From Flavobacteriales bacterium (GTDB lineage: Bacteria; Bacteroidota; Bacteroidia; Flavobacteriales; UBA7312), in assembly GCA_016779935.1 (NCBI GenBank), contig JADHMQ010000004.1, forward strand, positions 1 to 64,000: a stretch of 64,000 bases of DNA, read 5' to 3'. A program made the translations under genes and the position numbers. Positions within the stretch are counted from its first letter, which is position 1. Each line of letters begins with the position of its first letter. The notes under the pieces are model-generated. The model saw nothing but the letters and a program-made list of their open reading frames with translations, made no database searches and had not been told where the DNA came from. Below, piece after piece: positions 1-7,841 of the stretch.

Positions 1-121
1 AAAAGCCAGTATAATTGTACCTCTGTTGGATGTACACCCGATAGTAAAATAAAGAAGAAAGAAAGTTTTTTTACTAAAACTCAACTAAAGAAAAAACACA
101 AAAAACCCAAGCAAGGACTAT

Positions 122-430
122 TCAAAAAAGGGATTTCTTTGGCCGATGACTCCTACTGTAAAACTGGTCTCTTAATCTATCTTTATTGAGATATCCAATT
201 TGATGATACAGTTCCTCAACAAAGGATTTCAATTCATTCGTTCTTCTTCTAAATTCAATACTTTTCTCATCAGTGGCATTTTTAATGAAAATGCGGTGGT
301 GCTGCCGCCGCGTTAACCGTTCAACCTTCAAATCCACAAAAGTATTCTGTTCAAAAACTCTTATTACGAGGTTGAATTTGTCATCTTTTAGTTTATTTCT
401 TGTGTCTAATCTAATATTGAAGGTTGCCAT
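122..430 (-). CDS. Integrase arm-type DNA-binding domain protein, no catalytic domain
   Basis: A 102-residue protein resembling only the N-terminal arm-binding domain of Bacteroidota tyrosine recombinases, which contacts arm sites of an attachment region. A short beta-rich start (MATFNIRLDTR) is followed by a basic segment and a helical segment around residues 55-90. A stop follows residue 102, and the 121 bases between it and the window edge show no convincing core-binding or R-H-R-Y catalytic domain in any frame I read. The start overlaps the stop of the upstream HTH gene by one base (TAATG), so the two are co-transcribed. It could be a truncated integrase remnant or a free-standing accessory arm-binding protein. 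The family assignment comes from general resemblance and is moderate. Confidence 0.5.
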   Translation of the reverse strand: MATFNIRLDTRNKLKDDKFNLVIRVFEQNTFVDLKVERLTRRQHHRIFIKNATDEKSIEFRRRTNELKSFVEELYHQIGYLNKDRLRDQFYSRSHRPKKSLF

Positions 431-633
431 TACAATCTAGGTAGATTTAAATCTTCATTATCAAAGTAGCAACCGCTACTAATCCATTGTTCTATTTCTT
501 CAATATTGAATCTAATGGCCCCACAAATTCTATAATATGGGATGAGTCCATCATTTACCATTTCATAAATTTTTGATTTAGACATACTCAAATAGTGTGT
601 TAAATCGATTACCGATACATACTTCTTTTTCAT
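430..633 (-). CDS. Excisionase-family helix-turn-helix protein
   Basis: A 67-residue DNA-binding protein of the MerR-like HTH_17/excisionase type. The pattern runs from a helix-turn-helix (LTHYLSMSKSKIYEMVNDG) into a wing (IPYYRICGAIRFNIEEIEQW), typical of proteins that direct excision or regulate mobile elements. The reading frame extends upstream to an ATG at 672, but the ATG at 633 (MKKKYVSV) places the domain at the usual distance from the N terminus and is preferred. It sits directly ahead of the integrase arm protein, the normal pairing of excisionase and integrase in integrative elements. Confidence 0.7.
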   Translation of the reverse strand: MKKKYVSVIDLTHYLSMSKSKIYEMVNDGLIPYYRICGAIRFNIEEIEQWISSGCYFDNEDLNLPRL

Positions 634-734
634 GTTTGCTATGCTATAAAAATTATTCGACCTGCGCCGCATTTAATTGGTACAGAAAAAAAATTTGATA
701 GTAAAGTGAACTTTTACATTGTAAGACATATTTA

Positions 735-1015
735 TTAGTAATCGACGGTAGTTGGTCGGAGGAAATGACGGCAGCGACTACTGTTTTAAGTCCAACTGTG
801 GGACGAGATCAAAAGGACAAACACCAGCACGAGGTTGGAAGGTGTGATCTCAGGGGAACCGATTCCTCTAAAGTAGCCAACAAACCACGTCTTTCGGTGA
901 TGTCGTGGGACCAGGTCGAAACAGAAGAAACCTGGAGTGATAGACCCCTTACATGGGTAAGGGGACTCTATCGCACCACCGATCTTCAACAGGGAAACCC
1001 TACGGGAACTAGAAT
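735..1015 (+). ncRNA. Structured RNA, group II intron domain I-III-like
   Basis: By my count about 51% G+C over 741-1010, inside very A+T-rich flanks, and dense in helices. These include GTAGT 748-752 with ACTAC 777-781; CCAAC 792-796 with GTTGG 834-838; ACACC 821-825 with GGTGT 841-845; AGGGGAA 852-858 with TTCCTCT 863-869; CCACG 885-889 with CGTGG 904-908; CCAGGT 911-916 with ACCTGG 930-935; and a long hairpin 937-974 whose top is CCCCTTAC / GTAAGGGG. From memory, the order of a CCAAC...GCACG...GTTGGAA block, a CTAAAG block and a final CCTTACATGG hairpin resembles the Ll.LtrB group II intron. I find no 5' GTGYG end, no reverse transcriptase and no domain V. An open frame at 765-1022 looks spurious. 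Strand is inferred from the motif order and the gene that follows. Confidence 0.55.
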
Positions 1016-1082
1016 AGAATAATAGATAAGAAATATAAAACTATAATCCCCAAGAATAACTAGACTAGATATAATACTGGAT

Positions 1083-1253
1083 ATGAAAAAGAATAAAAAA
1101 AAATCAGTAACAATAAGAATAACAGAACAACAGTATAGAAACTTAATAGATACAATAGTTGAAGAAGAAATAAATAAATCAGAGTTCATAAGAGAATCTA
1201 TAAAGTACCAGATAGGAAGAAAAAAGAGAAATAATAGAAGGAATTTGTCGTAA
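1083..1253 (+). CDS. Small ribbon-helix-helix protein
   Basis: A 56-residue basic protein. Residues 8-13 (SVTIRI) form the predicted DNA-contacting beta strand. It is followed by the first helix (TEQQYRNLIDTIVEEE) and a second helix after the NKSEFIRES turn, the CopG/Arc/MobC fold. The C terminus is a lysine/arginine cluster. Codon use is extreme, nearly all ATA, AGA, AAA and AAT, unlike the core genes, which suggests transfer. It starts about 65 bases downstream of the structured RNA on the same strand, where an intron-encoded protein would sit. Sigma-70-like TATAAT strings occur at 1041 and 1070 but no TAnnTTTG box. Possible roles are autorepressor, copy or transfer control, or RNA partner; none is shown by the sequence. 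Confidence 0.7.
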   Translation: MKKNKKKSVTIRITEQQYRNLIDTIVEEEINKSEFIRESIKYQIGRKKRNNRRNLS

Positions 1254-1393
1254 AAAATTCAACAACATTCTCCAGTAGTCAAAATGACATTTTAGTTATA
1301 AAATACCACCTCTAAAAGTTAATACCACATTTAACTTGATATACATGTAATACATTTATACACTAGTTATTAAAGTAGGGGAATAGATCTCTT
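1254..1393. other. A+T-rich spacer with short repeated motif
   Basis: This holds two copies of AATACCAC (near 1300 and 1320) separated by CTCTAAAAGTTA and then a TATACATGTAATACA segment with partial dyad symmetry. It could be an operator or recombination site for the neighbouring DNA-binding proteins. I looked here for a group II domain V or VI and did not see one. Confidence 0.3.
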
Positions 1394-1852
1394 TTAGAAC
1401 CATACCCACTTTTTATTAAATCTAGTCTTCATATACCTTTCTGTAAGTTTTTTAGATAACGTAAATGATAGTATTTCCCCAGGATGATCCCAGTATCCAT
1501 ATTCTTCCAATTGTCTCTGATACAAGTCTTGTTTTGATTTCGTATCTATAAAAATATGATGTATCGTTTCGTGTATTTGGGTATCTACTAGTGACTTAAT
1601 ATTCGGATGATTTCTTAAGTAAATTATGATCTCGTTAGAATAGTATTTGTATTCCCCCGCCAACTTCGATTTTTGGTTCGAAATAACGATTCTGGGGAAC
1701 TTTCTCCTTGTTGGATACATATCCTTCATCCAGATTGTAATGTCTTCTAAAAAATCCCCTATTGGGATGTTTAATTTTACCTCAGGTCGCTGAAGAAATC
1801 TATCAAATCTATACAGTAGAAATATTACGCTGCCGATTAAAATTATATCCAT
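1394..1852 (-). CDS. Membrane-anchored HExxH metallopeptidase-like protein
   Basis: 152 residues. Residues 2-15 form one hydrophobic segment, so the protein is likely tethered to the inner membrane with the rest cytoplasmic or periplasmic. A zinc-protease signature HETIH lies at 94-98. A possible third ligand is Glu126 in a PGEILSF helix, an arrangement that recalls the ImmA/IrrE or SprT type of small minigluzincin. I do not recognise the exact family. Its ATG overlaps the TGA of the serine recombinase gene (ATGA), so it is translationally coupled to it. By analogy with ImmA it might cleave a repressor of the element, but that is inference from motif and location. Confidence 0.55.
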   Translation of the reverse strand: MDIILIGSVIFLLYRFDRFLQRPEVKLNIPIGDFLEDITIWMKDMYPTRRKFPRIVISNQKSKLAGEYKYYSNEIIIYLRNHPNIKSLVDTQIHETIHHIFIDTKSKQDLYQRQLEEYGYWDHPGEILSFTLSKKLTERYMKTRFNKKWVWF

Positions 1853-2454
1853 CAGATCATACCCTTTACTTTTGAAACTGTCTGCGGGTGCAGACCAGTT
1901 ATTCGTGAAACCTCAATATTCTTATAACCCTTAATTAGGAGTTCCATGGCATGTTTATTCCTCTTCTTTGATAAGAACTTTAGGGGATCTTCAGAAGTAC
2001 CTTTTTTACGTCCTAAGAACTTCCCCTTCAACTTTGCGATTTCAATTCCCTCACGTTGCCGTTCTCGGATTAATTTCCGTTCCATTTCCGCAACAACTCC
2101 AAGAATTGAAATTACCATTTTGGAGATGGGGTTTTCCTCTCCATTTTCATCAATGGTTCTTAGACCCTGTGAGATAAAATTAATTGGGATCTTTCTCTGG
2201 GTGGTGTAGTGTATGAAATTTAGAATATCACGAAGGTCTCTGCCGCTGCGGTCAATTTGCCAAATAGAAATAGAAGAGATCACACCTTCATCGATCCATT
2301 TTTTTAGTTGGCGCCCGCCTTCTCTTTCAAAAATTGGAATCGAACCAGAACACTTATCCTCAATGACTCTATCAAACTCTTCTTCATTGACTCTTTGCCG
2401 ATCGGTTTTACCATCAAGTGACGAAATACGGACATATAAAACTGAAATTCCCAT
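1852..2454 (-). CDS. Small serine recombinase (resolvase/invertase family)
   Basis: 200 residues with an N-terminal resolvase catalytic domain: Tyr7-Val-Arg9-Ile-Ser11-Ser12 matches the YxRxS motif holding the nucleophilic serine, and a Q-x-x-R-QR-like helix precedes the E helix near residues 125-145 (EMERKLIRERQREG). The C-terminal part, residues 160-200, forms an HTH_7-like DNA-binding domain (IEVSRITGLHPQTVSKVK). This is the size of Tn3/Gin-type resolvase-invertases, not of large integrases. Such enzymes resolve cointegrates or invert DNA between short dyad sites. The 246-base spacer upstream is the natural place for its recombination site. It is coupled to the HExxH protein downstream. 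Confidence 0.88.
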   Translation of the reverse strand: MGISVLYVRISSLDGKTDRQRVNEEEFDRVIEDKCSGSIPIFEREGGRQLKKWIDEGVISSISIWQIDRSGRDLRDILNFIHYTTQRKIPINFISQGLRTIDENGEENPISKMVISILGVVAEMERKLIRERQREGIEIAKLKGKFLGRKKGTSEDPLKFLSKKRNKHAMELLIKGYKNIEVSRITGLHPQTVSKVKGMI

Positions 2455-2700
2455 GATTTTTAGACTTAGTGTGTGACTAGCCTAAAATTAACGCTGAATT
2501 ACCGCTTATGCCGCATAAAACCTATACTTTATCGCTATTAGATAGGTATGATTTTAAGGTAAACGCTATTATCCACCCCCCCCCTGACCGAAGTGATTGT
2601 TATGAGGTATCCTCCCTCGGGGCTGCCACCCCTTGATCAACAAGGTTTGCTCGAATCCGTCTGCGAATTTTCCGGAAAAAATTTCAAAAAAATCAAGATT
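2455..2700. other. Intergenic region with a nine-base C tract
   Basis: It lies between the serine recombinase start and the end of the restriction gene. It contains a run of nine C at 2576-2584 (nine G on the strand of the recombinase) and GC-rich short inverted segments near 2608-2640. It may contain the resolvase site. I see no gene. Confidence 0.35.
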
Positions 2701-5253
2701 TTAAGATAACGATTCTAAATTTTCAATAAACTCATTTTCATTTGAGTAATTGTAAAACGGAACTCCAGTTATTAAATACTTATCCATGTTGATTTGAAGA
2801 GTCTTCCTTTCATCCCTCATCCTTTGCAAGAATTCTTCCTTCCACATATCATTAGCAATAAGATGTGCGCCTTTGGGTTCAATGAAAACTTGAAACGTAT
2901 GTTCATCGCCGTCCTTCTCTTTACAGAACAGCAAAAAGTCGGGTTCAAAGGCACGACCGAGGCCGTCATAAATCTTTAACTCTCTCTCATTTCTTATGAG
3001 ATATATATTTTCGAATTTCTTCTCTAAGTGCTCAAATCGTCTTGAGAACATTTCAACGAATTTCTTTTCTTCGCTTGTTCCATAATTGGCGTTATAAACA
3101 TACCAATCAGGCTCACTAACTACGTCAAATTGACCATCTGATCGTTCACTGTTCTTATTGACTTTAATCTCTTTGTCCCCGAACACCTTATGCACATATT
3201 CAGAAATATATTTTGAGCCCTCGAATTCGGTTAAGTTAGATTTTATATCATCTTCGATGGAGGTTAGAAGTTTATTAACCGCAAGCAAATAATCTTTATT
3301 AGCAATTTTATTAAAGCGGTCTTCTGATCCATTAAACGTTATTTCCAATCCCCCCAGATAATCCTCACTTTGAATAAAGTTTGATAGAGAATCTAAGTTT
3401 GGGAAGTACTTTACCAAGTTATCAAAATGATAAAATGGGTTTTGAGATAAGGCATAACTAATAACATGTTTAGGTATGCTTCCTACTTTTAAATCCTTGT
3501 GTTCTATTTTGTCTACGGTTCCTTTATTATCATCCTTGAAAACTGAAGTCATGCGACCTACACCTGAAGACAGTGTGTAATTCAGATTACTCATCTTAAC
3601 TCCCAAGTCTTCGAAGGACTTAACGTTGTTGTAACTCTTTTCAATCTTTTTATTGAATACAACCCGCCCAGTCTTGTAAAAGTCTGCCTTTTTGAATTCA
3701 GGTTTGATTTCAAGTGTCAATTGGATGGTATTTTCATCATCTTCATAGATTCCTGTGTCAATCAACGCCTGTTTCAATTCGGAAATGTAACGGCTGTCTT
3801 CTTTAGTGTGGTAATAAAGTTCTTCAAGGATTTTTAAGTCATTGGATATATCATTGTCAAACTTTCGGGTAAATGGGTCTTGATTATCTTCCAGTTTGAA
3901 AGGAAAATATCTCGCTCCTCTACCAACCAATTGGGCTTCCGAAATAGTTGTTTTTCCAACCCCTTTGTTTTTACCTCCTGTATTCTGCCCTTCATATAAA
4001 CGAACAATATCAAACAAATTCAAAACGTCCCAACCTTCATTTAATTTATGGACGGCGAAAACAGCTCGAATTGGATTGTTCTCATCTTCCAATGTGTTGA
4101 GTAAAATTTGATTAGTTTCCGCTTCTGCATCATTATTTGCGCTAATGCAGTTTTCTTCTTTGAAATTGGATTTAATACGTTTAACTATCTCGTTATCCGA
4201 AATGCCCTTGCCTTCAAAAAATTCAAATGCCTTTTGAACAATTGGAATGGTTGAAGTTTGCTGAATGTTATTCACCATTTCGATCGAAAAACCTTCAATC
4301 AGTTGGTGAAAGTTAATTTTGTTCTGCTCAGATTCCGCAATTTTACTCTTGGCTTTGAATAGAATAACAGGCTTTAAATTGATATTATTGGATGTTGCCA
4401 ATTCCTGACGATACAAATTGAGAATTAAGGCCTGAATGACTCGTTCCTGTTCATCATAGAGCGACCGAACTAAATTGATTTCCTTAGAATATTTGTCTAA
4501 ACGGAATTGAGCCAGATCATATTTGTGAATGACTTTTTCCTGATATTTTTCCGCAATCTCCCTACTTTCATAATCTAAGGTTGCAGTAAACTCTAAAAGG
4601 ATATTGTTGAAATTGGATTGGTGGACTTTCTGTACTGTGTCTTCCCAGCTTCCGAGTAAAGTACCCCTTTTTGTTCCTGAACTAAAATGATGGGCTTCAT
4701 CGGCAATTAAGACTATTTCTCTATTTTCAAAATCTTCGAATGTTAAGCTGTTTTCTTTTGTGTTGTTCAGGTCAATATGCAATTGCTGAATGGTAGTAAA
4801 CTTGATGTTGATGTTTTCTGTATCAGCCTCTTCAAAGTTTTCAACCTCTTTAATAATTACTTCCCTTCCATCAATAACAATTTTATTATTAAACAGGTAT
4901 TTATTCGCCTGTGGATTCAGGAAATTATCCTTGGTCTTCTTAATGATGTTTTTGCTATTTACAAAAAATAGAAAGTTGCGATATCCTTTTTCATAAAGAT
5001 AAAGCATCAGACCAGCCATTATCAAAGTCTTACCACTTCCAGTTGCCATATTATAAAGCAAGTGGTAGGGTTTATGAGGTTTTTCTTCGAAATCTTCCTG
5101 GTCTAAGTATATGTACCTTTTGAACGCTTCAATTTGATAAGGACGTTGACCATACCCTAGTCTTAAATTGCCTGCAATACTATTTGGCACATTTACTTGA
5201 GATAGCGCTCTTCTGGCAAAAGGCCCTTCAAAGATTTTATAGAGATATGCCAT
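2701..5253 (-). CDS. res: Type III restriction endonuclease, Res subunit
   Basis: 850 residues. An SF2 helicase-type motor comes first: Walker A TGSGKT at 71-76, DEAH box at 185-188, an ATLDY motif III, a GWD motif and QLVGRGAR motif VI in the central part. At the C terminus is a PD-(D/E)xK nuclease: Asp772 in PDFLLF and Glu792-Pro-Lys794 in IEPKG. Type III Res couples ATP-driven sliding to cleavage between two head-to-head unmethylated sites and works only in complex with Mod. It begins four bases after the mod stop codon, so both are made from one mRNA. All motifs are intact, so it is predicted to be active. It is somewhat shorter than the usual 900-1000 residues. Confidence 0.93.
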   Translation of the reverse strand: MAYLYKIFEGPFARRALSQVNVPNSIAGNLRLGYGQRPYQIEAFKRYIYLDQEDFEEKPHKPYHLLYNMATGSGKTLIMAGLMLYLYEKGYRNFLFFVNSKNIIKKTKDNFLNPQANKYLFNNKIVIDGREVIIKEVENFEEADTENINIKFTTIQQLHIDLNNTKENSLTFEDFENREIVLIADEAHHFSSGTKRGTLLGSWEDTVQKVHQSNFNNILLEFTATLDYESREIAEKYQEKVIHKYDLAQFRLDKYSKEINLVRSLYDEQERVIQALILNLYRQELATSNNINLKPVILFKAKSKIAESEQNKINFHQLIEGFSIEMVNNIQQTSTIPIVQKAFEFFEGKGISDNEIVKRIKSNFKEENCISANNDAEAETNQILLNTLEDENNPIRAVFAVHKLNEGWDVLNLFDIVRLYEGQNTGGKNKGVGKTTISEAQLVGRGARYFPFKLEDNQDPFTRKFDNDISNDLKILEELYYHTKEDSRYISELKQALIDTGIYEDDENTIQLTLEIKPEFKKADFYKTGRVVFNKKIEKSYNNVKSFEDLGVKMSNLNYTLSSGVGRMTSVFKDDNKGTVDKIEHKDLKVGSIPKHVISYALSQNPFYHFDNLVKYFPNLDSLSNFIQSEDYLGGLEITFNGSEDRFNKIANKDYLLAVNKLLTSIEDDIKSNLTEFEGSKYISEYVHKVFGDKEIKVNKNSERSDGQFDVVSEPDWYVYNANYGTSEEKKFVEMFSRRFEHLEKKFENIYLIRNERELKIYDGLGRAFEPDFLLFCKEKDGDEHTFQVFIEPKGAHLIANDMWKEEFLQRMRDERKTLQINMDKYLITGVPFYNYSNENEFIENLESLS

Positions 5254-5257
5254 AGTG

Positions 5258-7210
5258 TTACTTGGTTTCTATTTGATAAAAGTTTTGAGTTAACTGTATT
5301 TCTCTATCTGTGCATTCAAAATCTTTATCATGGAGTGATGAAAGATTAACGTACAATTGGTTTTTATCAAGTATTTCGCAAAGGTGTTGTTTCTGTTCTT
5401 TCAGATTCATTGACTTGAAGTCCTCAATATTTTCCTCTTGCCTTTTGATATCCACATTGTAATTCAAAAAACTTTTCTCTTTCATCTGTTCCCAAATTTC
5501 CAGTAGCGATTGGGAATCCTTTGCCTCTTTAATAATATCAATAAAATACTCGTTGAATTTTTTGAGCTCGAAAAAGGTAAATGATTCGTTTAATTTTTCA
5601 TTCCCTATAACATTCATCAATCGAATGTTAGTTTCTGTCTCGATATAATCCATTTGTTCACATAAGATGAATCTTCTGTTGCCGTTATCAGATTTATTCA
5701 TTTCTAAAACTGCATGACCAGTTGTCCCTGATCCAGCATGGTAATCTAATACGATTGCATTTGGATTGTCACCCACAGCAGCATAAAGGCAATCATAAAC
5801 ATTCCACAATGATTTTGGGAAAGAAAACTTCGAGTTTGGGACTAATGACTTTATGAGCTTGGTCCCATACTCATTGGCATCATACTTAGCGCCCGACCAT
5901 ACAGTTTTGTATTGTCTGAAATCTTTCCCCAATTGAATATCATATACGCCATTTACTTTCTTTGCTTTCATTAGGTGTAAGACCTTGTTGGCAGATTGTT
6001 GAGCATAGCGCCATTTCCGTTCAACTCCGTCGTTATCCACTGGATATACGTAGACCTTTCCTTCTTTTTCAATTGTACGTTTGCCCGGATGGAAGTCGTC
6101 AGACTCAACATCTCCAAAACCTAAAATTTTGTCAGTTACCGGGTCGACAATAAATGGGTAAAAACAGTTTTTTGCATCTGTTCTCAAACTTTCGCCACCG
6201 TTATCTCGAAGTCCTCTAAATTTAATTTCGGGCTCATCGATTTTTTGATTCGCAATAGACTTCAACCCTTTTGGAATCACAAAAAATGCGTATTCGTGAG
6301 TATATGAGAAGTTAGTTCCTTGAATACCTCTTGGGTTATGCATAATCGTTATACAATGGACTTCCGAATCAGGAAACAAGTCTTTAAGTAAAACACCTAA
6401 ATGAACTTGCTCATTCTCATCAATTGCCACAATTAGAACACCGTCCTTCTTCAAAAGACTTTTAGCGGCAACCAAGCGATTTTGCATGAAAGTTAACCAT
6501 GTAGATCGCTTAAAGTTATTATTGTATTGGAAGGTGTCTCCATTGCCCCCAGTGTTGTAAGGAGGATCTATGTAAATCAGATCTATTTTTGAAGAGAACT
6601 CTTTTTTAAGAGAATGTAACGCTAAGAGATTATTACCCTTAATGACAAGGTTATCAGTTATGGTGTTTGAGGACACACCTCTTTTCTTATTTAGTTTGTC
6701 ATCTCGATTAAACTTATCAAACTGATGTGGTCCGTTGACGTCAAAATACTTTGCGTTTGTGAGAACCTTGGGTTCGAGAAGTTGAGTAATTTCATCTTGG
6801 GCTATTATCTCATTGAAAAACACTTCCTCTCTTTTTTGTTCTTCAAAATTCTGCCCCCCCTCTAAAATACAATCCTTGAATGGCCAAACAAGAGCAATCT
6901 CATTTCTTTGCTTCAAGTAACTTCCACCTATAGTGAGACCTACCTTATTTTTGAACTGAGTATAACTATCGTTTAGATAATTTTTTTGTTCGAGGAATTG
7001 TATAAAGTGATTTTGATTGAAAATCAAAACGTCGTTGACATTCACAAAAAAAAGTTCATTGATCTGCTGGTCCTTCAATAGTAATTCAATTAATCCTGCG
7101 TCGTAATTGCGTGCCTTATCAATAACCACCCACTTCTTCAATTTCCCTTCATCCGATAAAAAATTGGGTTCTTGCTTAAGTAATGATTCAAGCTTAGAGT
7201 ATACTTTCAT
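5258..7210 (-). CDS. mod: Type III adenine-specific DNA methyltransferase, Mod subunit
   Basis: 650 residues of the beta-class N6-adenine methyltransferase layout. Catalytic motif IV DPPY is at 215-218, ahead of the AdoMet-binding motif I around 490-497 (DYHAGSGTTGHA). The region between and after carries the variable target recognition domain. The first 180 residues are an accessory N-terminal region. It modifies host sites and gives Res its specificity. It starts in an ATGA overlap with the XRE gene. Its codons for Glu117-Gly-Gly119 contain a run of seven G (6854-6860, coding strand minus), a short tract that might slip. Confidence 0.94.
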   Translation of the reverse strand: MKVYSKLESLLKQEPNFLSDEGKLKKWVVIDKARNYDAGLIELLLKDQQINELFFVNVNDVLIFNQNHFIQFLEQKNYLNDSYTQFKNKVGLTIGGSYLKQRNEIALVWPFKDCILEGGQNFEEQKREEVFFNEIIAQDEITQLLEPKVLTNAKYFDVNGPHQFDKFNRDDKLNKKRGVSSNTITDNLVIKGNNLLALHSLKKEFSSKIDLIYIDPPYNTGGNGDTFQYNNNFKRSTWLTFMQNRLVAAKSLLKKDGVLIVAIDENEQVHLGVLLKDLFPDSEVHCITIMHNPRGIQGTNFSYTHEYAFFVIPKGLKSIANQKIDEPEIKFRGLRDNGGESLRTDAKNCFYPFIVDPVTDKILGFGDVESDDFHPGKRTIEKEGKVYVYPVDNDGVERKWRYAQQSANKVLHLMKAKKVNGVYDIQLGKDFRQYKTVWSGAKYDANEYGTKLIKSLVPNSKFSFPKSLWNVYDCLYAAVGDNPNAIVLDYHAGSGTTGHAVLEMNKSDNGNRRFILCEQMDYIETETNIRLMNVIGNEKLNESFTFFELKKFNEYFIDIIKEAKDSQSLLEIWEQMKEKSFLNYNVDIKRQEENIEDFKSMNLKEQKQHLCEILDKNQLYVNLSSLHDKDFECTDREIQLTQNFYQIETK

Positions 7211-7404
7211 TTGTTTTTGGTTGACATTATTAAATCTTTGATATCCACGTCCAATATTTCCGAAATCTCATTTAAAGTCTCTAACCGTGGCTGCTGTCTA
7301 TTTTGAACGTAGCCATTGACAGTATTAAAACTCTTGCCTAATTTATCTGCTAACCAGGTCTGTTTTATACCCTTTTCTTTTAAGACAACCTTTATGCGAT
7401 TCAT
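7207..7404 (-). CDS. Small XRE-family repressor of the restriction operon
   Basis: 65 residues, essentially one Cro/C1-type helix-turn-helix: residues 12-30 include QTWLADKLGKSFNTVNGYV and the tail continues through a typical LETLNEISEILDVDIKDLI helix. It is the first gene of the operon and its TGA overlaps the mod ATG. In restriction systems such proteins act as controllers that delay nuclease expression on entry into a new host. Here palindromes at 7436-7452 and 7471-7481 lie on and next to the operon promoter, which fits autorepression. Confidence 0.88.
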   Translation of the reverse strand: MNRIKVVLKEKGIKQTWLADKLGKSFNTVNGYVQNRQQPRLETLNEISEILDVDIKDLIMSTKNK

Positions 7405-7429
7405 ACACGAAGTGATTAATCAAGTTTCT

Positions 7430-7437
7430 CAAATATA
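7430..7437 (-). promoter_or_regulatory. -7 box of the XRE-mod-res operon
   Basis: TATATTTG on the minus strand, a perfect TAnnTTTG box, 25 bases before the XRE start codon. It abuts and overlaps by two bases the palindrome beginning at 7436. Confidence 0.6.
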
Positions 7438-7452
7438 ACATATATCATGTTA
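7436..7452. promoter_or_regulatory. Operator-like palindrome at restriction operon promoter
   Basis: TAACAT-ATATC-ATGTTA is a perfect six-base inverted repeat around a five-base spacer. A second dyad, TTAT-ATC-ATAA at 7471-7481, shares the ATATCAT core. Position over the -7 box suggests binding by the XRE protein. Confidence 0.5.
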
Positions 7453-7481
7453 ATAATGTAATATTTTTCGTTATATCATAA

Positions 7482-7513
7482 TTTGACTTTGTCATTTCAG
7501 TTCTGTATATTTT
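7482..7513 (+). promoter_or_regulatory. Promoter of the divergent small gene
   Basis: TTTG at 7482-7485 and TATATTTT at 7506-7513 are 20 bases apart, close to the Bacteroidota -33/-7 arrangement. The start codon at 7518 is only five bases further, so the transcript would have almost no leader. Confidence 0.4.
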
Positions 7514-7517
7514 ATGT

Positions 7518-7841
7518 ATGACTATCCATACAACAGAAAACAAATGCACTATCATTGAAGGAGCATTGATATGCACGAAACATCTCACGCCGGAACAACT
7601 ACTTCAGACGTATAACTGTTACGGAGACTACTATTATGGAGCTTTTGTAGATATCGCCCTAAAGGCAGATATTGATTTCGACTTTATCCGAAGACTACAG
7701 CGGCACATTGAACATATTGCTCGCATCACAGAAACTTCAATTGATGAAGAGGTAATGGCGAACACAATGGGGTATATATGGCGTTCGAAAAATCCTGATC
7801 CGGAAATAGATGACCTATGGGATTCATTTGGGGTTGATTGA
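7518..7841 (+). CDS. Hypothetical protein, divergent from restriction operon
   Basis: 107 residues, acidic, mostly predicted alpha-helical, with aromatic-rich stretches (TYNCYGDYYYGAF) and a C-terminal acidic tail ending in WDSFGVD. No signal peptide, membrane segment or motif I can name. It shares the 113-base intergenic region and the operator-like palindromes with the XRE-mod-res operon, so it may be regulated with it and could be an accessory to that system. It is also the last gene before the tRNA-Asn boundary of the accessory block. Confidence 0.55.
   Translation: MTIHTTENKCTIIEGALICTKHLTPEQLLQTYNCYGDYYYGAFVDIALKADIDFDFIRRLQRHIEHIARITETSIDEEVMANTMGYIWRSKNPDPEIDDLWDSFGVD

Noticed and set aside
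735-1015. Group I intron, RNase P RNA, tmRNA, hammerhead or IscB-type omega RNA
   Set aside because: I looked for the P7 guanosine site, the RNase P GAGGAAAGTCC core, an encoded CCA tail and a CTGATGA/GAAA hammerhead core and found none that fit together; no IscB or TnpB gene is nearby.
765-1022. An 85-residue open frame on the + strand
   Set aside because: It lies wholly in the hairpin-dense RNA region, has no recognisable domain, and its base pattern is explained by RNA pairing. Two minus-strand frames over the same bases are equally unconvincing.
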